Source of the DNA: CAILUF01 sp964505265
GTDB lineage: Bacteria; Pseudomonadota; Alphaproteobacteria; Rickettsiales; UBA1997
Direction: 5' to 3'
Assembly (NCBI GenBank): GCA_964505265.1
Contig: CAZDGN010000001.1
Coordinates: 1 to 64,000 of the forward strand
Length of the DNA stretch: 64,000 nt
This document shows, in pieces, positions 1 to 7,375 of the stretch; the stretch's first letter is position 1, and every line of letters begins with the position of its first letter. A program made the translations under genes and the position numbers. The notes beneath the pieces were generated by a model that was not told where the DNA came from, made no database searches, and worked only from the letters and a program-made list of their open reading frames with translations.

Positions 1-2
1 AA

Positions 3-1010
3 AATAATGCCCAAAAATGGATTGTGGAGCCTGCAAATAATATTGCTCATCGCCAAAAAAATTTAAATTTTGCATTGCAAAATAAAACGAGATCTGATTT
101 GAGAGGGTTTTTAGCAATAATTAGAGATTATAGTGTAATTTTTTTGATAATATTTTTCAATATTGAATTCCAAAAACATTACTCAATTTATTTGTCTTTT
201 TTGTTTTACATATTTTCATGTTGGTTAATTGGTGCTTTTCAATTTGCAATTTCTGAATGTTTATTGCACGAATCTTCTCACTATAACCTGTTTCGTTCTA
301 GAATTTTAAATAAATACTCGCAAATTTTCACAGCCATACCATTCTTTACTACTCATAAATTTTTTACTGAGGAGCATTTAATCCATCATAAGTTTCTTAT
401 GAAAAAAAATGATCATCTTTTTCAAAGCTATAATCATTTTAAATTATTAGATGAAAATGGGCAATTTAGGAAAGATTTAAATTGGTTATGGATTTTTCTT
501 TTTCGTCCTATTTTAGGGATTTATAACTTGTATTATTTTTTCAAAAATTCAAGTATTTTTTGTCTCTTTCTTCGGAGCGAATCTAGTTTTGAAAATAATA
601 TTGAAGGTCAATCAAAAATTGCAGAACAGAAATTATCAATTGATAAAGATAATATGTTATTAATAATATTTTGGATATCGACTCTATCAATTCTGATTTA
701 TTATAATTATTTTTTTGAGTTTATTATTTATTGGATCATTCCAATGATTTGGTGTTGTGGTTCTTATTTATATTGGTCAGAAATTTTAGATCATTTCGAG
801 GTTAATAATAAATATGGCAGATCAAGAAATTCATCAATTTCAAATTTTTTCTTTCATAATAACGGCTATCATATGACTCATCATAAATATCCTTTTGTTC
901 CATTTTATATGTTAAAAAAGGTATATAACTATACTGACAAGGATCAAGATTTAGAGGTGTGTAAAAATTGGTTTAGTTTGATGATGCAGAAATTAAAAAA
1001 AATTGACTAA
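3..1010 (+). CDS. Membrane fatty-acid desaturase family protein (5' end outside window)
   Basis: Di-iron membrane desaturase/hydroxylase. Three histidine clusters are visible; counting from the in-frame GTG at 24 they are HESSH at about residues 82-86, HLIHH at 118-122 and HMTHH at 283-287, the expected HxxxH / HxxHH / HxxHH set. Hydrophobic segments (about 35-75, 205-245) separate them as in integral-membrane desaturases. The frame is open to the left edge (N-N-A-Q-K-W-I before the GTG), so the real start is probably upstream and the gene is partial here. The substrate (acyl lipid, sphingolipid or carotenoid) cannot be told. It is followed by about 400 bases without a gene, then tRNAs on the other strand. 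Confidence 0.85.
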   Translation, partial: NNAQKWIVEPANNIAHRQKNLNFALQNKTRSDLRGFLAIIRDYSVIFLIIFFNIEFQKHYSIYLSFLFYIFSCWLIGAFQFAISECLLHESSHYNLFRSRILNKYSQIFTAIPFFTTHKFFTEEHLIHHKFLMKKNDHLFQSYNHFKLLDENGQFRKDLNWLWIFLFRPILGIYNLYYFFKNSSIFCLFLRSESSFENNIEGQSKIAEQKLSIDKDNMLLIIFWISTLSILIYYNYFFEFIIYWIIPMIWCCGSYLYWSEILDHFEVNNKYGRSRNSSISNFFFHNNGYHMTHHKYPFVPFYMLKKVYNYTDKDQDLEVCKNWFSLMMQKLKKID

Positions 1011-1414
1011 AAACATATTTGTCATCGCCATCGGTTCCGCCAACATTTTGCTATTTGATTTTCTGAGTTTTTGAAATAAGCCATATTAGGTCTATAAAAT
1101 CAACAAACCTAGCACTCTTTGAATAGTTATTTGCCTTTAAAAATAGCTTTCTAGGCCATTTTTTAATGCTAGAAACCCTTAAGGAGTTAAGATAGATCCC
1201 ACGTAAGTTTTACAAGTGCTTTTAAAATTGTAGGGTGGTTTTTAAGTGTTTAAGAGAGATATAAAGTCTGAAGCTTTTTTGAATTTTTTAAACAAGAAAT
1301 TTTGCGGCAATCTTAGAGAGAATATATCGAAATTTTGTAAATAAGTTTTTGGATATTTTTGAATTTTTTACAAATATTTCTCTAAATCAAGCCTCGGCTC
1401 GATTTAATTTGAAG
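1011..1414. other. Intergenic stretch without a recognisable gene
   Basis: About 400 bases between the desaturase gene and tRNA-Asp. No open frame longer than a few dozen codons and no RNA family that I recognise on either strand. A short imperfect hairpin (aaatcaagc / gctcgattt, 1384-1405) lies just 3' of tRNA-Asp on the minus strand and could end that transcript, but the T-run after it is weak. Confidence 0.5.
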
Positions 1415-1491
1415 TGGCGGGAGTGACGGGACTTGAACCCGCGGCCTCTTGCGTGACAGGCAAGCGCTCTAACCAACTGAGCTACACCCCC
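1415..1491 (-). tRNA. tRNA-Asp (anticodon GTC)
   Basis: A 77-nt cloverleaf on the minus strand. The 5' arm GGGGGTG pairs with CACTCCC (one G-T pair). The D arm is AGCTCAGTTGGTTAGAGC, the anticodon loop reads CTGTCAC with GTC in the middle, and the T arm contains GGTTCAAGTCC. Discriminator G73 is followed by an encoded CCA. It lies 26 nt downstream of tRNA-Val, probably in one transcript. Confidence 0.97.
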
Positions 1492-1517
1492 TTAAAATGA
1501 AGGGAATATTTATTAAA

Positions 1518-1593
1518 TGGTGGGTGATGACAGGCTCGAACTGCCGACCCTCTCCTTGTAAGGGAGATGCTCTACCAACTGAGCTAATCACCC
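1518..1593 (-). tRNA. tRNA-Val (anticodon TAC)
   Basis: A 76-nt cloverleaf on the minus strand. Acceptor GGGTGAT pairs with ATCACCC, then A73 and an encoded CCA. The anticodon stem TCTCC/GGAGA encloses the loop CTTACAA, so the anticodon is TAC, reading GUA codons. A hup / tRNA-Val / tRNA-Asp order is common in alphaproteobacteria (family knowledge), which supports the assignment of the host lineage. Confidence 0.97.
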
Positions 1594-1732
1594 ACAAAAA
1601 ACCTAATTTAGTTAAATTAAGATAAATTTTAAATAAATATTATTTAAAACATCAATTTAAAATTCATATAAATATTTAAATATATTTTCAAATAAAAGTA
1701 AATAACAAATTTATTTTTATTTGAAAACATAA

Positions 1733-1761
1733 AAAACCCTTACAAATTCTGTAAGGGTTTT
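1733..1761 (-). terminator. Rho-independent terminator of hup
   Basis: Perfect 11-bp inverted repeat, AAAACCCTTAC / GTAAGGGTTTT with a 7-nt loop, starting 11 nt beyond the hup stop codon. On the minus strand the stem runs into six Ts. This is the clearest intrinsic terminator in the window. Confidence 0.85.
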
Positions 1762-1772
1762 AAATAAAGAGA

Positions 1773-2045
1773 CTATTTTACTGAATCTTTAAGAGCTTTT
1801 CCGGCAGAGAATTTAACTCTTTTAGAAGCTTTAATGGTAATTTCTTTTCCAGTTTGAGGGTTACGACCTTTTCTAGCTGAAGTTTTAACTACTTTAAAAG
1901 TTCCAAAGCCAATTAAAGTAACATTGTCACCTTTTTTTAAAGCTTTTCCTACGGTTTTTAAGAAGGCTTCAAGAGCACCACCAGCATCTTTTTGTGAAAG
2001 TCCAGTGTGATTAGCAATTTCTTTAATTAAGTCTGTTTTGTGCAT
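1773..2045 (-). CDS. hup: DNA-binding protein HU
   Basis: A 90-residue histone-like nucleoid protein of the HU/IHF family that bends DNA as a dimer. The whole length matches the family: N-terminal helices with KTDLIKEIA, the signature GFGTFKV around residues 46-52, and the DNA-contacting beta arm with R-K-G-R-N-P-Q-T-G-K-E. The generic arm and the position beside the tRNAs favour HU over an IHF subunit. It is monocistronic, with an intrinsic terminator just downstream. No Shine-Dalgarno element precedes the ATG (the upstream bases are A and T only). Confidence 0.96.
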   Translation of the reverse strand: MHKTDLIKEIANHTGLSQKDAGGALEAFLKTVGKALKKGDNVTLIGFGTFKVVKTSARKGRNPQTGKEITIKASKRVKFSAGKALKDSVK

Positions 2046-2202
2046 AAAATAATTTTTTAAAAATTAATATTGATTTAACCGCTTATTCATTTGGTTTTAG
2101 CCAAATAATTAAACAATTTTATATAAGGTATAATTAATTATTTTTTTTATCAAGCATTAATTTAAGAAATATAATATTTTTTTTGCCAATCAATCAGCTT
2201 TT

Positions 2203-2802
2203 TTACTTGCTTTGTAAAAATAAGCCTGAATTGGTAACAACAAAATCAAGGGTTTGATCGATATTTTCTGTTGGCAAGTCTTGATTATAAAACTGGTAGT
2301 CATAGGCGATGCCAATAAATTTCAAATTGGGATTTTTTGTTTTTAAATTTAAAATTGTCCGATCGTAAAAGCCAGCACCCATTCCTAGCCGATGAAGATT
2401 TTTATCGAAGCAAACTAACGGCACCAATAAGAAATTTGGTTCCAATATTTTACCCGATTTTGGTTCTAAAACTTTTTTATAAATTGGATTGTGAATTAAT
2501 TCTTTATTTGAGGAGAAATCAATAAAATCAAGGGTTTGTATCTGATTATTTATTTTTGGATAACAAATAATTCCTTGATTTTTTATAATATAATTATCGA
2601 TTAATTCACAATTTGCCTCATTATTGATTGCGATATATGAACCAAAAATATTATTTTTTACCTCAATTTTTTTGATATTTAATAATTCTGAAAAATTTTT
2701 AAGTAGTTGTTGAGAAAGATTGATTTTGTTATCTTTAGAATCCTTTCTTACTTGTAGAAAATGTTGGCGAATTAGTTTTTTTTGCTGACTAATTTCATTC
2801 AT
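2203..2802 (-). CDS. fthC: 5-formyltetrahydrofolate cyclo-ligase family protein
   Basis: ATP-dependent conversion of 5-formyl-THF to 5,10-methenyl-THF (cytosol, one-carbon metabolism). The family signature G-M-G-A-G-F-Y-D-R-T lies near residues 140-149, and a basic N-terminal segment KLIRQHF occurs as in MTHFS enzymes. The length of 199 aa is typical. Its ATG overlaps the stop codon of zapA by 4 nt, so it is the last gene of the trpB-trpA-argJ-coiled-coil-zapA operon. zapA and ygfA/fthC adjacency is widespread in proteobacteria; the gap that holds 6S RNA in gammaproteobacteria is absent here because the genes overlap. Confidence 0.9.
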   Translation of the reverse strand: MNEISQQKKLIRQHFLQVRKDSKDNKINLSQQLLKNFSELLNIKKIEVKNNIFGSYIAINNEANCELIDNYIIKNQGIICYPKINNQIQTLDFIDFSSNKELIHNPIYKKVLEPKSGKILEPNFLLVPLVCFDKNLHRLGMGAGFYDRTILNLKTKNPNLKFIGIAYDYQFYNQDLPTENIDQTLDFVVTNSGLFLQSK

Positions 2803-3125
2803 AAATTCTCGATTTTTTTGCTAATTTTTTCGATGAAGCTAGTAATATTATCCATTTGCTCACTAAGTGCATCGTATAAATCATCTTCGTTAAATAATTG
2901 TTGTTTTTGCTCGTCTTGAAGTAAATATTTTTTCTCTTGAAGTTCTTTTTCCAGCATGATTCCTGCAATTACTAGCAAATTTTCATTGCCAACATCGGTT
3001 AAATCTTCTTTGAGTTCAGCTATTCTTTGGTCGAGTAAATCAGTATATTCCAAGATTTTCCCATGTTCTTGCTCTTGGCAATTTAGTTGGTATTTTTTAT
3101 TGGCAATTCGAACTTCAATATTCAT
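2799..3125 (-). CDS. zapA: Cell division protein ZapA
   Basis: A 108-residue FtsZ-associated protein that promotes bundling of FtsZ filaments at midcell. The N-terminal ZapA head is visible (beta strand MNIEVRIANKKYQL, then helices with DLLDQRIAEL and NLLVIAGIMLEKEL), followed by a Gln/Glu/Lys-rich coiled-coil tail. It overlaps the upstream coiled-coil gene and the downstream fthC gene by 4 nt each, indicating translational coupling. Confidence 0.88.
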   Translation of the reverse strand: MNIEVRIANKKYQLNCQEQEHGKILEYTDLLDQRIAELKEDLTDVGNENLLVIAGIMLEKELQEKKYLLQDEQKQQLFNEDDLYDALSEQMDNITSFIEKISKKIENL

Positions 3126-3502
3126 GATTTGATAATTATTTCATCTATAATTTTAAGCTTTTTTTCAAGCGAAGAAATTAACTCGTTAATTTGTTTATTC
3201 ACTCGAATTTTATTTTCAATATTGCCAATATTTTTACTGCGCAAAAGCTCATTATCTTTGGCCACATCGCCAAGACTTTTTTGAAGATTATTTACTTCGT
3301 TTGAGAGATTTTCAATTTGCTGTTTTTGATTAAAAATTTTTAATTCAGCCTCTTCAAAATTTTCTTGTAAATTATTAAAATTTAGTTGATTGGAGTTATA
3401 TTTTAATTTTTTTTCAATAATTTTTTCCAAATTATTAAGTGCCGATGATAATTTTTGTCTTGAGCCATTAAACCTTAATTTAGAAGAGTTGGAGACTGTC
3501 AT
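3122..3502 (-). CDS. Coiled-coil protein encoded upstream of zapA
   Basis: A 126-residue soluble protein made almost entirely of heptad-like helices (leucine, isoleucine and asparagine in a/d-like spacing from about residue 18 to the end). No catalytic motif and no membrane segment. It resembles by position the small coiled-coil (DUF4164-like) genes found next to zapA in alphaproteobacteria; that family link is an inference from context, not from a recognised motif. It overlaps zapA by 4 nt and starts directly after the argJ stop codon. A role with ZapA in division is plausible but unproven. Confidence 0.7.
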   Translation of the reverse strand: MTVSNSSKLRFNGSRQKLSSALNNLEKIIEKKLKYNSNQLNFNNLQENFEEAELKIFNQKQQIENLSNEVNNLQKSLGDVAKDNELLRSKNIGNIENKIRVNKQINELISSLEKKLKIIDEIIIKS

Positions 3503-4690
3503 TTAGCTACGATAATCTTTGTTTATTTTGATATATTCTTCATTTAAGTCACAAGTCCAAATAACAGAATTTTCATTGCCAATACCAAGATTGACAGAAA
3601 TTACAACTTCGGAATTTTGCAAATATTGATGGACAGTTTTTTCTACATAATCTGGGTGTCTGGCACCGTTTTGCGTTAATGGATGTTGGCCGATTTTTAC
3701 TAATAATTTTTCTGGCGAAGTATCTTTACAAGATTTTCCAACTGCCATTACAATTCTGCCCCAATTTGGATCTGCACCAGCAACTGCGGTTTTAACCAAT
3801 GGTGAATTGGCAATAGACATGGCTACCTCCTTGGCTTGAATTTTGGTTTTGGCGCCTTCAACAATTATTTCAATTAATTTTTTGGCACCTTCGCCATCAA
3901 TAACAATTTTTTTGGCAAGTTCTAAACACAAATCTTGCAAATGTTCTTTAAAATCAATAAATGCCGGGTCGTGCGAATCAGAAATTTCCGGGTGTTCTGC
4001 GGTTTTGTCGGCAAATAATAAAACGGTGTCGTTGGTTGATTGGTCTGAGTCAACGGTAATTGAATTAAAAGATTTTTCGACAACTTCTTCGAGAATTTTT
4101 TGTAAAGAATTTTTGGCGATATTGGCGTTAGTAAAAATATAGCCAAGCATGGTCGCCATATTTGGTGCAATCATGCCAGAACCTTTGGCGAAACCAATAA
4201 TATCAATAGTTTTGCCATGGATTTGGCAGGTTTTCTTTACCATTTTTGGTTTGGTGTCGGTGGTCATAATGCTTTGAGATGCCTTGTTCCATGCAATTTC
4301 AGAATTAGAAAAATTATTGCATAAAACAGGAACAGCATTAACAATTTTTTCATAGGGCAATCTTTCACCAATTACTCCAGTTGAAGAAATATAAACCTCA
4401 TTTTCATTACAATCTAAATGTTTGGCAACAGCTTTGGCGGTTTCTAAAACCGCTTTTTCTCCTTCTAAACCAGTGAAGGCATTAGCATTGCCAGCATTGA
4501 CAATTAAAGCTTTGGCATGGTGATTCTTTAAATTCTTTTTACACCAATTCACAGGTGAGGCGGGCATTGACGAGTTAGTGAAAACTCCCGCTACATTAAC
4601 CAAATTTTCAAATTTAACTAATAGTAAATCATCGCGATTTTGATATTTAATTCCACAATTTATAGTGCTAATATGAATATTTTTTAACAT
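3503..4690 (-). CDS. argJ: Arginine biosynthesis bifunctional protein ArgJ
   Basis: Ornithine acetyltransferase / N-acetylglutamate synthase of the cyclic arginine pathway. At 395 aa it has the full family length. The self-cleavage site A-T-M-L-G is present, with Thr180 expected to become the N-terminal nucleophile of the beta chain after autoproteolysis. Other conserved blocks are NAGNANAFTG (about 65-74), STGVIGE (103-109) and the C-terminal GADPNWGRI. It sits 10 nt downstream of trpA and abuts the coiled-coil gene, so it is expressed with trpBA and zapA. No other arg gene is in the window. Confidence 0.95.
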   Translation of the reverse strand: MLKNIHISTINCGIKYQNRDDLLLVKFENLVNVAGVFTNSSMPASPVNWCKKNLKNHHAKALIVNAGNANAFTGLEGEKAVLETAKAVAKHLDCNENEVYISSTGVIGERLPYEKIVNAVPVLCNNFSNSEIAWNKASQSIMTTDTKPKMVKKTCQIHGKTIDIIGFAKGSGMIAPNMATMLGYIFTNANIAKNSLQKILEEVVEKSFNSITVDSDQSTNDTVLLFADKTAEHPEISDSHDPAFIDFKEHLQDLCLELAKKIVIDGEGAKKLIEIIVEGAKTKIQAKEVAMSIANSPLVKTAVAGADPNWGRIVMAVGKSCKDTSPEKLLVKIGQHPLTQNGARHPDYVEKTVHQYLQNSEVVISVNLGIGNENSVIWTCDLNEEYIKINKDYRS

Positions 4691-4700
4691 AATTTTAGTA

Positions 4701-5513
4701 TTAAGATTTAATGGCAGTTTTAAATTCTAAAACTTTATTTTCAAGATTTTTTAGCATTTGATTTTTTTCAATATTTAAACTTAATTCTTTAACTAAAGTT
4801 GAGCCAATCACCACAGCATCGACTCCTAAATTTTTGAAGTCAGAGGCCTGTTTTGGTTGCTGAATTCCAAAACCAATAGCGATGGGTAAGCTGGTGATTT
4901 CTCGGATTTTTTTAAGTAAAATTTCATTGTCCGCAGTCTTTGCTAGCTTGGTTCCAGTGATGCCAAGCATTGAAATTAAATAAACAAAACCACTGGCATT
5001 TTGTAGAATTTTTTTGGCACGATCTATGGAAGTTGTTGGAGCGATTAGGGCAATAAAATCCAGTTGATTTTTTTGAATTGCGGGTAAAATTTCGGCTTGC
5101 TCTTCAAGAGGTAAATCGACAATTAAAAAGCCATCGACTCCAGCTGTTTTTGCTTGCGAAAAAATTTTTTCCAAACCAAACTTTAAAACTGGATTAAAAT
5201 AAGTCATTAAAATAATTGGAGTTTCTTGATTTTCTTGACGAAACTCTTTTACCAAATTTAGGGTTTTGTTTAAATCCATTCCCGAAGCTATTGCTCGTTT
5301 TGAAGCGAGTTCGATTGTTGGTCCATCTCCTGCGGGGTCGAGAAATGGAACACCAATTTCAATCAAATCCACTCCATTTTTAGCAAGATTTTTAATGGCT
5401 TGAAGTGAAGTCGAATAATCTGGGTCGCCAGCGCATAAATAGCCAATAAAGCCACATTTATTTTGCGATTTTAATTGGGTAAATTTTTGATAAATTCTGG
5501 AATTTACATTCAT
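4701..5513 (-). CDS. trpA: Tryptophan synthase alpha chain
   Basis: Cleaves indole-3-glycerol phosphate to indole for channelling to TrpB. The start was placed at the ATG at 5513 (270 aa): it overlaps the trpB stop as ATGA, and the protein then begins in the normal way (MNVNSRIYQKF). A longer frame upstream only runs through trpB. Catalytic Glu52 (IEIGVPF) and Asp63 (AGDGPTIE) are in place, as are the phosphate-binding loops GFGIQQ and VVIGSTLV. Translation is probably coupled to trpB. Confidence 0.95.
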   Translation of the reverse strand: MNVNSRIYQKFTQLKSQNKCGFIGYLCAGDPDYSTSLQAIKNLAKNGVDLIEIGVPFLDPAGDGPTIELASKRAIASGMDLNKTLNLVKEFRQENQETPIILMTYFNPVLKFGLEKIFSQAKTAGVDGFLIVDLPLEEQAEILPAIQKNQLDFIALIAPTTSIDRAKKILQNASGFVYLISMLGITGTKLAKTADNEILLKKIREITSLPIAIGFGIQQPKQASDFKNLGVDAVVIGSTLVKELSLNIEKNQMLKNLENKVLEFKTAIKS

Positions 5514-6724
5514 AATTGAAATCCTAAATGACGAGCTACGGTATTGATATCTTTGTCTCCGCGACCCGATAAATTGATGATAATAGTTTTTTCCTTGCCT
5601 AAAATTTTCGCTAATTTGCCACCAAAAGCAACTCCATGGCAAGATTCTAGGGCAGGAATTAAGCCTTCTAATTTGCACATTAATTGAAAGGTCTCAAGCG
5701 CTTCTTCGTCGGTGGCACTTTCATATTGGACTCTGCCAATTTTATGTAAAAATGCATGTTCAGGACCGATTCCTGGGTAGTCGAGCCCTGCAGAAATTGA
5801 GTGGGCGTCATCAATTTGCCCATCTTCATTTTGTAAAAAATAAGTTTTATTGCCGTGCAAAACGCCGATGGTGCCTTTATTAATTGATGCCGAATGTAAA
5901 TTTGAATTCAAGCCTTTGCCTCCAGCTTCAACTCCATACATTTTTACGCTTTCGTCATTTATGAATGGATAAAATAATCCCATTGCATTTGATCCACCGC
6001 CAATGCATGCAACTAGGGCATCTGGTAATTTATTTTCAATTGCTAAAATTTGCTCCTTGGCCTCTTTGCCAATTACACTATGAAAATCACGAACCATTTG
6101 CGGATATGGGTGCGGACCAGTTACCGTGCCAAGTAAATAATAAGTGTCATTGGCATTGGCAATCCAATCACGCATTGCTTCATTGATGGCATTTTTTAAA
6201 CTTTTCGAACCTGTTTCTACTGATTTGACCTCGGCTCCTAAAAGTTTCATACGAAAGACGTTTGGTGCTTGTCTTTCAATATCTTTGGCACCCATATAAA
6301 TGGTGCAAGGCAGAGAAAATAATGCACAAACCGTTGCCGTGGCAACACCATGTTGACCCGCTCCAGTTTCAGCAATGATGCGTTTTTTACCCATTTTTTT
6401 GGCAAGTAAAATTTGCCCGATGCAATTATTGATTTTATGCGAACCAGTGTGATTAAGCTCATCGCGTTTTAAGTAAATTTTGGCACCACCATAATAATCG
6501 GTAAGTTTTTGAGCAAAATAAAGCGGGCTCGGTCGGCCAACATAATTTTGCAAATAATATTGATATTGAGCTTGAAATTCAGGGTCATTTCTTAGTTTTT
6601 GATAGGTTTCTTTAAGCTCCAAAACCGCTGGCATTAAGGTTTCGGCAACGAAAGAACCGCCAAATTCTTGAAATTTACCATTTTCATCTGGAAAGTTGTA
6701 AGGATTATTTTTATTAAAATTCAT
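5510..6724 (-). CDS. trpB: Tryptophan synthase beta chain
   Basis: PLP enzyme that joins indole and serine to give tryptophan. At 404 aa it has full length. The PLP-lysine motif H-T-G-S-H-K is visible with Lys97, as are the phosphate-binding CIGGGSNAMG and the C-terminal GRGDKD. It is the first gene of the operon; the 5' leader holds a perfect 13-bp inverted repeat. trpC, trpD, trpE and trpF are not in the window, so the pathway is split. Confidence 0.96.
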   Translation of the reverse strand: MNFNKNNPYNFPDENGKFQEFGGSFVAETLMPAVLELKETYQKLRNDPEFQAQYQYYLQNYVGRPSPLYFAQKLTDYYGGAKIYLKRDELNHTGSHKINNCIGQILLAKKMGKKRIIAETGAGQHGVATATVCALFSLPCTIYMGAKDIERQAPNVFRMKLLGAEVKSVETGSKSLKNAINEAMRDWIANANDTYYLLGTVTGPHPYPQMVRDFHSVIGKEAKEQILAIENKLPDALVACIGGGSNAMGLFYPFINDESVKMYGVEAGGKGLNSNLHSASINKGTIGVLHGNKTYFLQNEDGQIDDAHSISAGLDYPGIGPEHAFLHKIGRVQYESATDEEALETFQLMCKLEGLIPALESCHGVAFGGKLAKILGKEKTIIINLSGRGDKDINTVARHLGFQL

Positions 6725-6734
6725 AATTTTCAGA

Positions 6735-6777
6735 TTTGTTTTTTTAAAATGATATTTTTTTTTATTAAAAAAACAAA
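6735..6777 (-). repeat. Perfect 13-bp inverted repeat in the trpB leader
   Basis: TTTGTTTTTTTAA (6735-6747) and its exact complement TTAAAAAAACAAA (6765-6777), separated by 17 nt, lie 10 to 53 bases ahead of the trpB ATG on the minus strand. It could form a leader RNA hairpin or be an operator. The composition is almost only A and T, so chance is not excluded. Confidence 0.45.
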
Positions 6778-6845
6778 CTTAAATTTGAAAAATTCAGTAA
6801 ATACCAACATCTATAAAAAAATTAATAATTAATTGAAAAAAGATA

Positions 6846-6874
6846 TTGACTTAATTCCAAATTATCCCTAAATT
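6846..6874 (+). promoter_or_regulatory. Sigma-70-type promoter of mraZ
   Basis: TTGACT (6846-6851), a 17-nt spacer, then TAAATT (6869-6874). Five of six and four of six bases match the TTGACA / TATAAT consensus with ideal spacing. Transcription would begin near 6881, just inside the phased repeat array that leads into the mraZ start codon. Confidence 0.6.
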
Positions 6875-6875
6875 T

Positions 6876-6920
6876 TTCCATAAATTTCCATAAATTTCCA
6901 ATTTTAACCATAAAATTCCG
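6876..6920 (+). promoter_or_regulatory. Putative MraZ operator array (10-bp phased repeats)
   Basis: The trinucleotide CCA occurs at 6878, 6888, 6898 and 6908, with CCG at 6918, exactly 10 bp apart; two units are identical (TAAATTTCCA). On the minus strand this reads TGGAA-N5-TGGAA-N5-TGGAA. Published MraZ sites in E. coli are TGGG-N type 5-mers separated by 5 bp (established knowledge), so the geometry matches an autoregulatory MraZ site. The array covers the presumed transcription start and reaches the GTG start codon. Confidence 0.6.
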
Positions 6921-7375
6921 TGGCATTATTTTTATCAACATTTACTAATAAAGTCGATAGTAAAGGCAGAGTCTCTGTGCCTTCGCAGTTTCGTGCCTCG
7001 TTGGTAAGTGCCAATAATTCAGCGATGGTAGTTTATGAATCTTTTATCAATCAATGTATCGAAGGTTGCGACTTAGAGAGAATAAAAAAATTATCGGACT
7101 CAATTGATAATTTAGAGCCATTTTCTGAAGAAAGAGATGCATTTGCCACAGCAGTTTTGGGAGGTTCGGTGCAATTATCAATTGATGGTGATGGCAGGGT
7201 TATTTTGCCAGAAAATTTATTGAAAACTGCCAAAATAAAAGATTCCGCAGTTTTTATTGGCAAAGGAGCTACTTTTGAAATTTGGGAGCCAAATAGCTTC
7301 GAAAAATATATGCAAAAAGCTAAAGAAGAGGCTAAATTAAAACGCAATTTATTGAGGTTAAAAAATGATAAATAA
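6920..7375 (+). CDS. mraZ: Transcriptional regulator MraZ
   Basis: AbrB-like double-psi beta-barrel DNA-binding protein, highly conserved as the first gene of the division and cell-wall cluster. Both half-repeats are visible: NKVDSKGRVSVPSQFR near residues 10-25 and SIDGDGRVILPENLL near 90-104. The start is a GTG at 6920, directly after the phased repeats; no better ATG exists. It overlaps rsmH by 11 nt. Known MraZ proteins repress their own promoter by binding direct repeats (family knowledge). Confidence 0.93.
   Translation: MALFLSTFTNKVDSKGRVSVPSQFRASLVSANNSAMVVYESFINQCIEGCDLERIKKLSDSIDNLEPFSEERDAFATAVLGGSVQLSIDGDGRVILPENLLKTAKIKDSAVFIGKGATFEIWEPNSFEKYMQKAKEEAKLKRNLLRLKNDK

Noticed and set aside
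1002..1072. Short TTG-started frame after the desaturase (MTKNIFVIAIGSANILL...)
   Set aside because: Only 23 codons, overlaps the desaturase stop, no family and no continuation in another frame.
2799..2802. 6S RNA gene between zapA and fthC
   Set aside because: In gammaproteobacteria ssrS lies there, but here the two genes overlap by 4 nt, leaving no room.
3843..4142. 99-codon open frame antisense to argJ
   Set aside because: ArgJ is certain on the other strand; the antisense frame has no recognisable motif.
4701..5678. Longer version of TrpA starting at 5678
   Set aside because: The first 55 codons only read through trpB in a second frame; the ATGA overlap at 5510-5513 gives the normal start.
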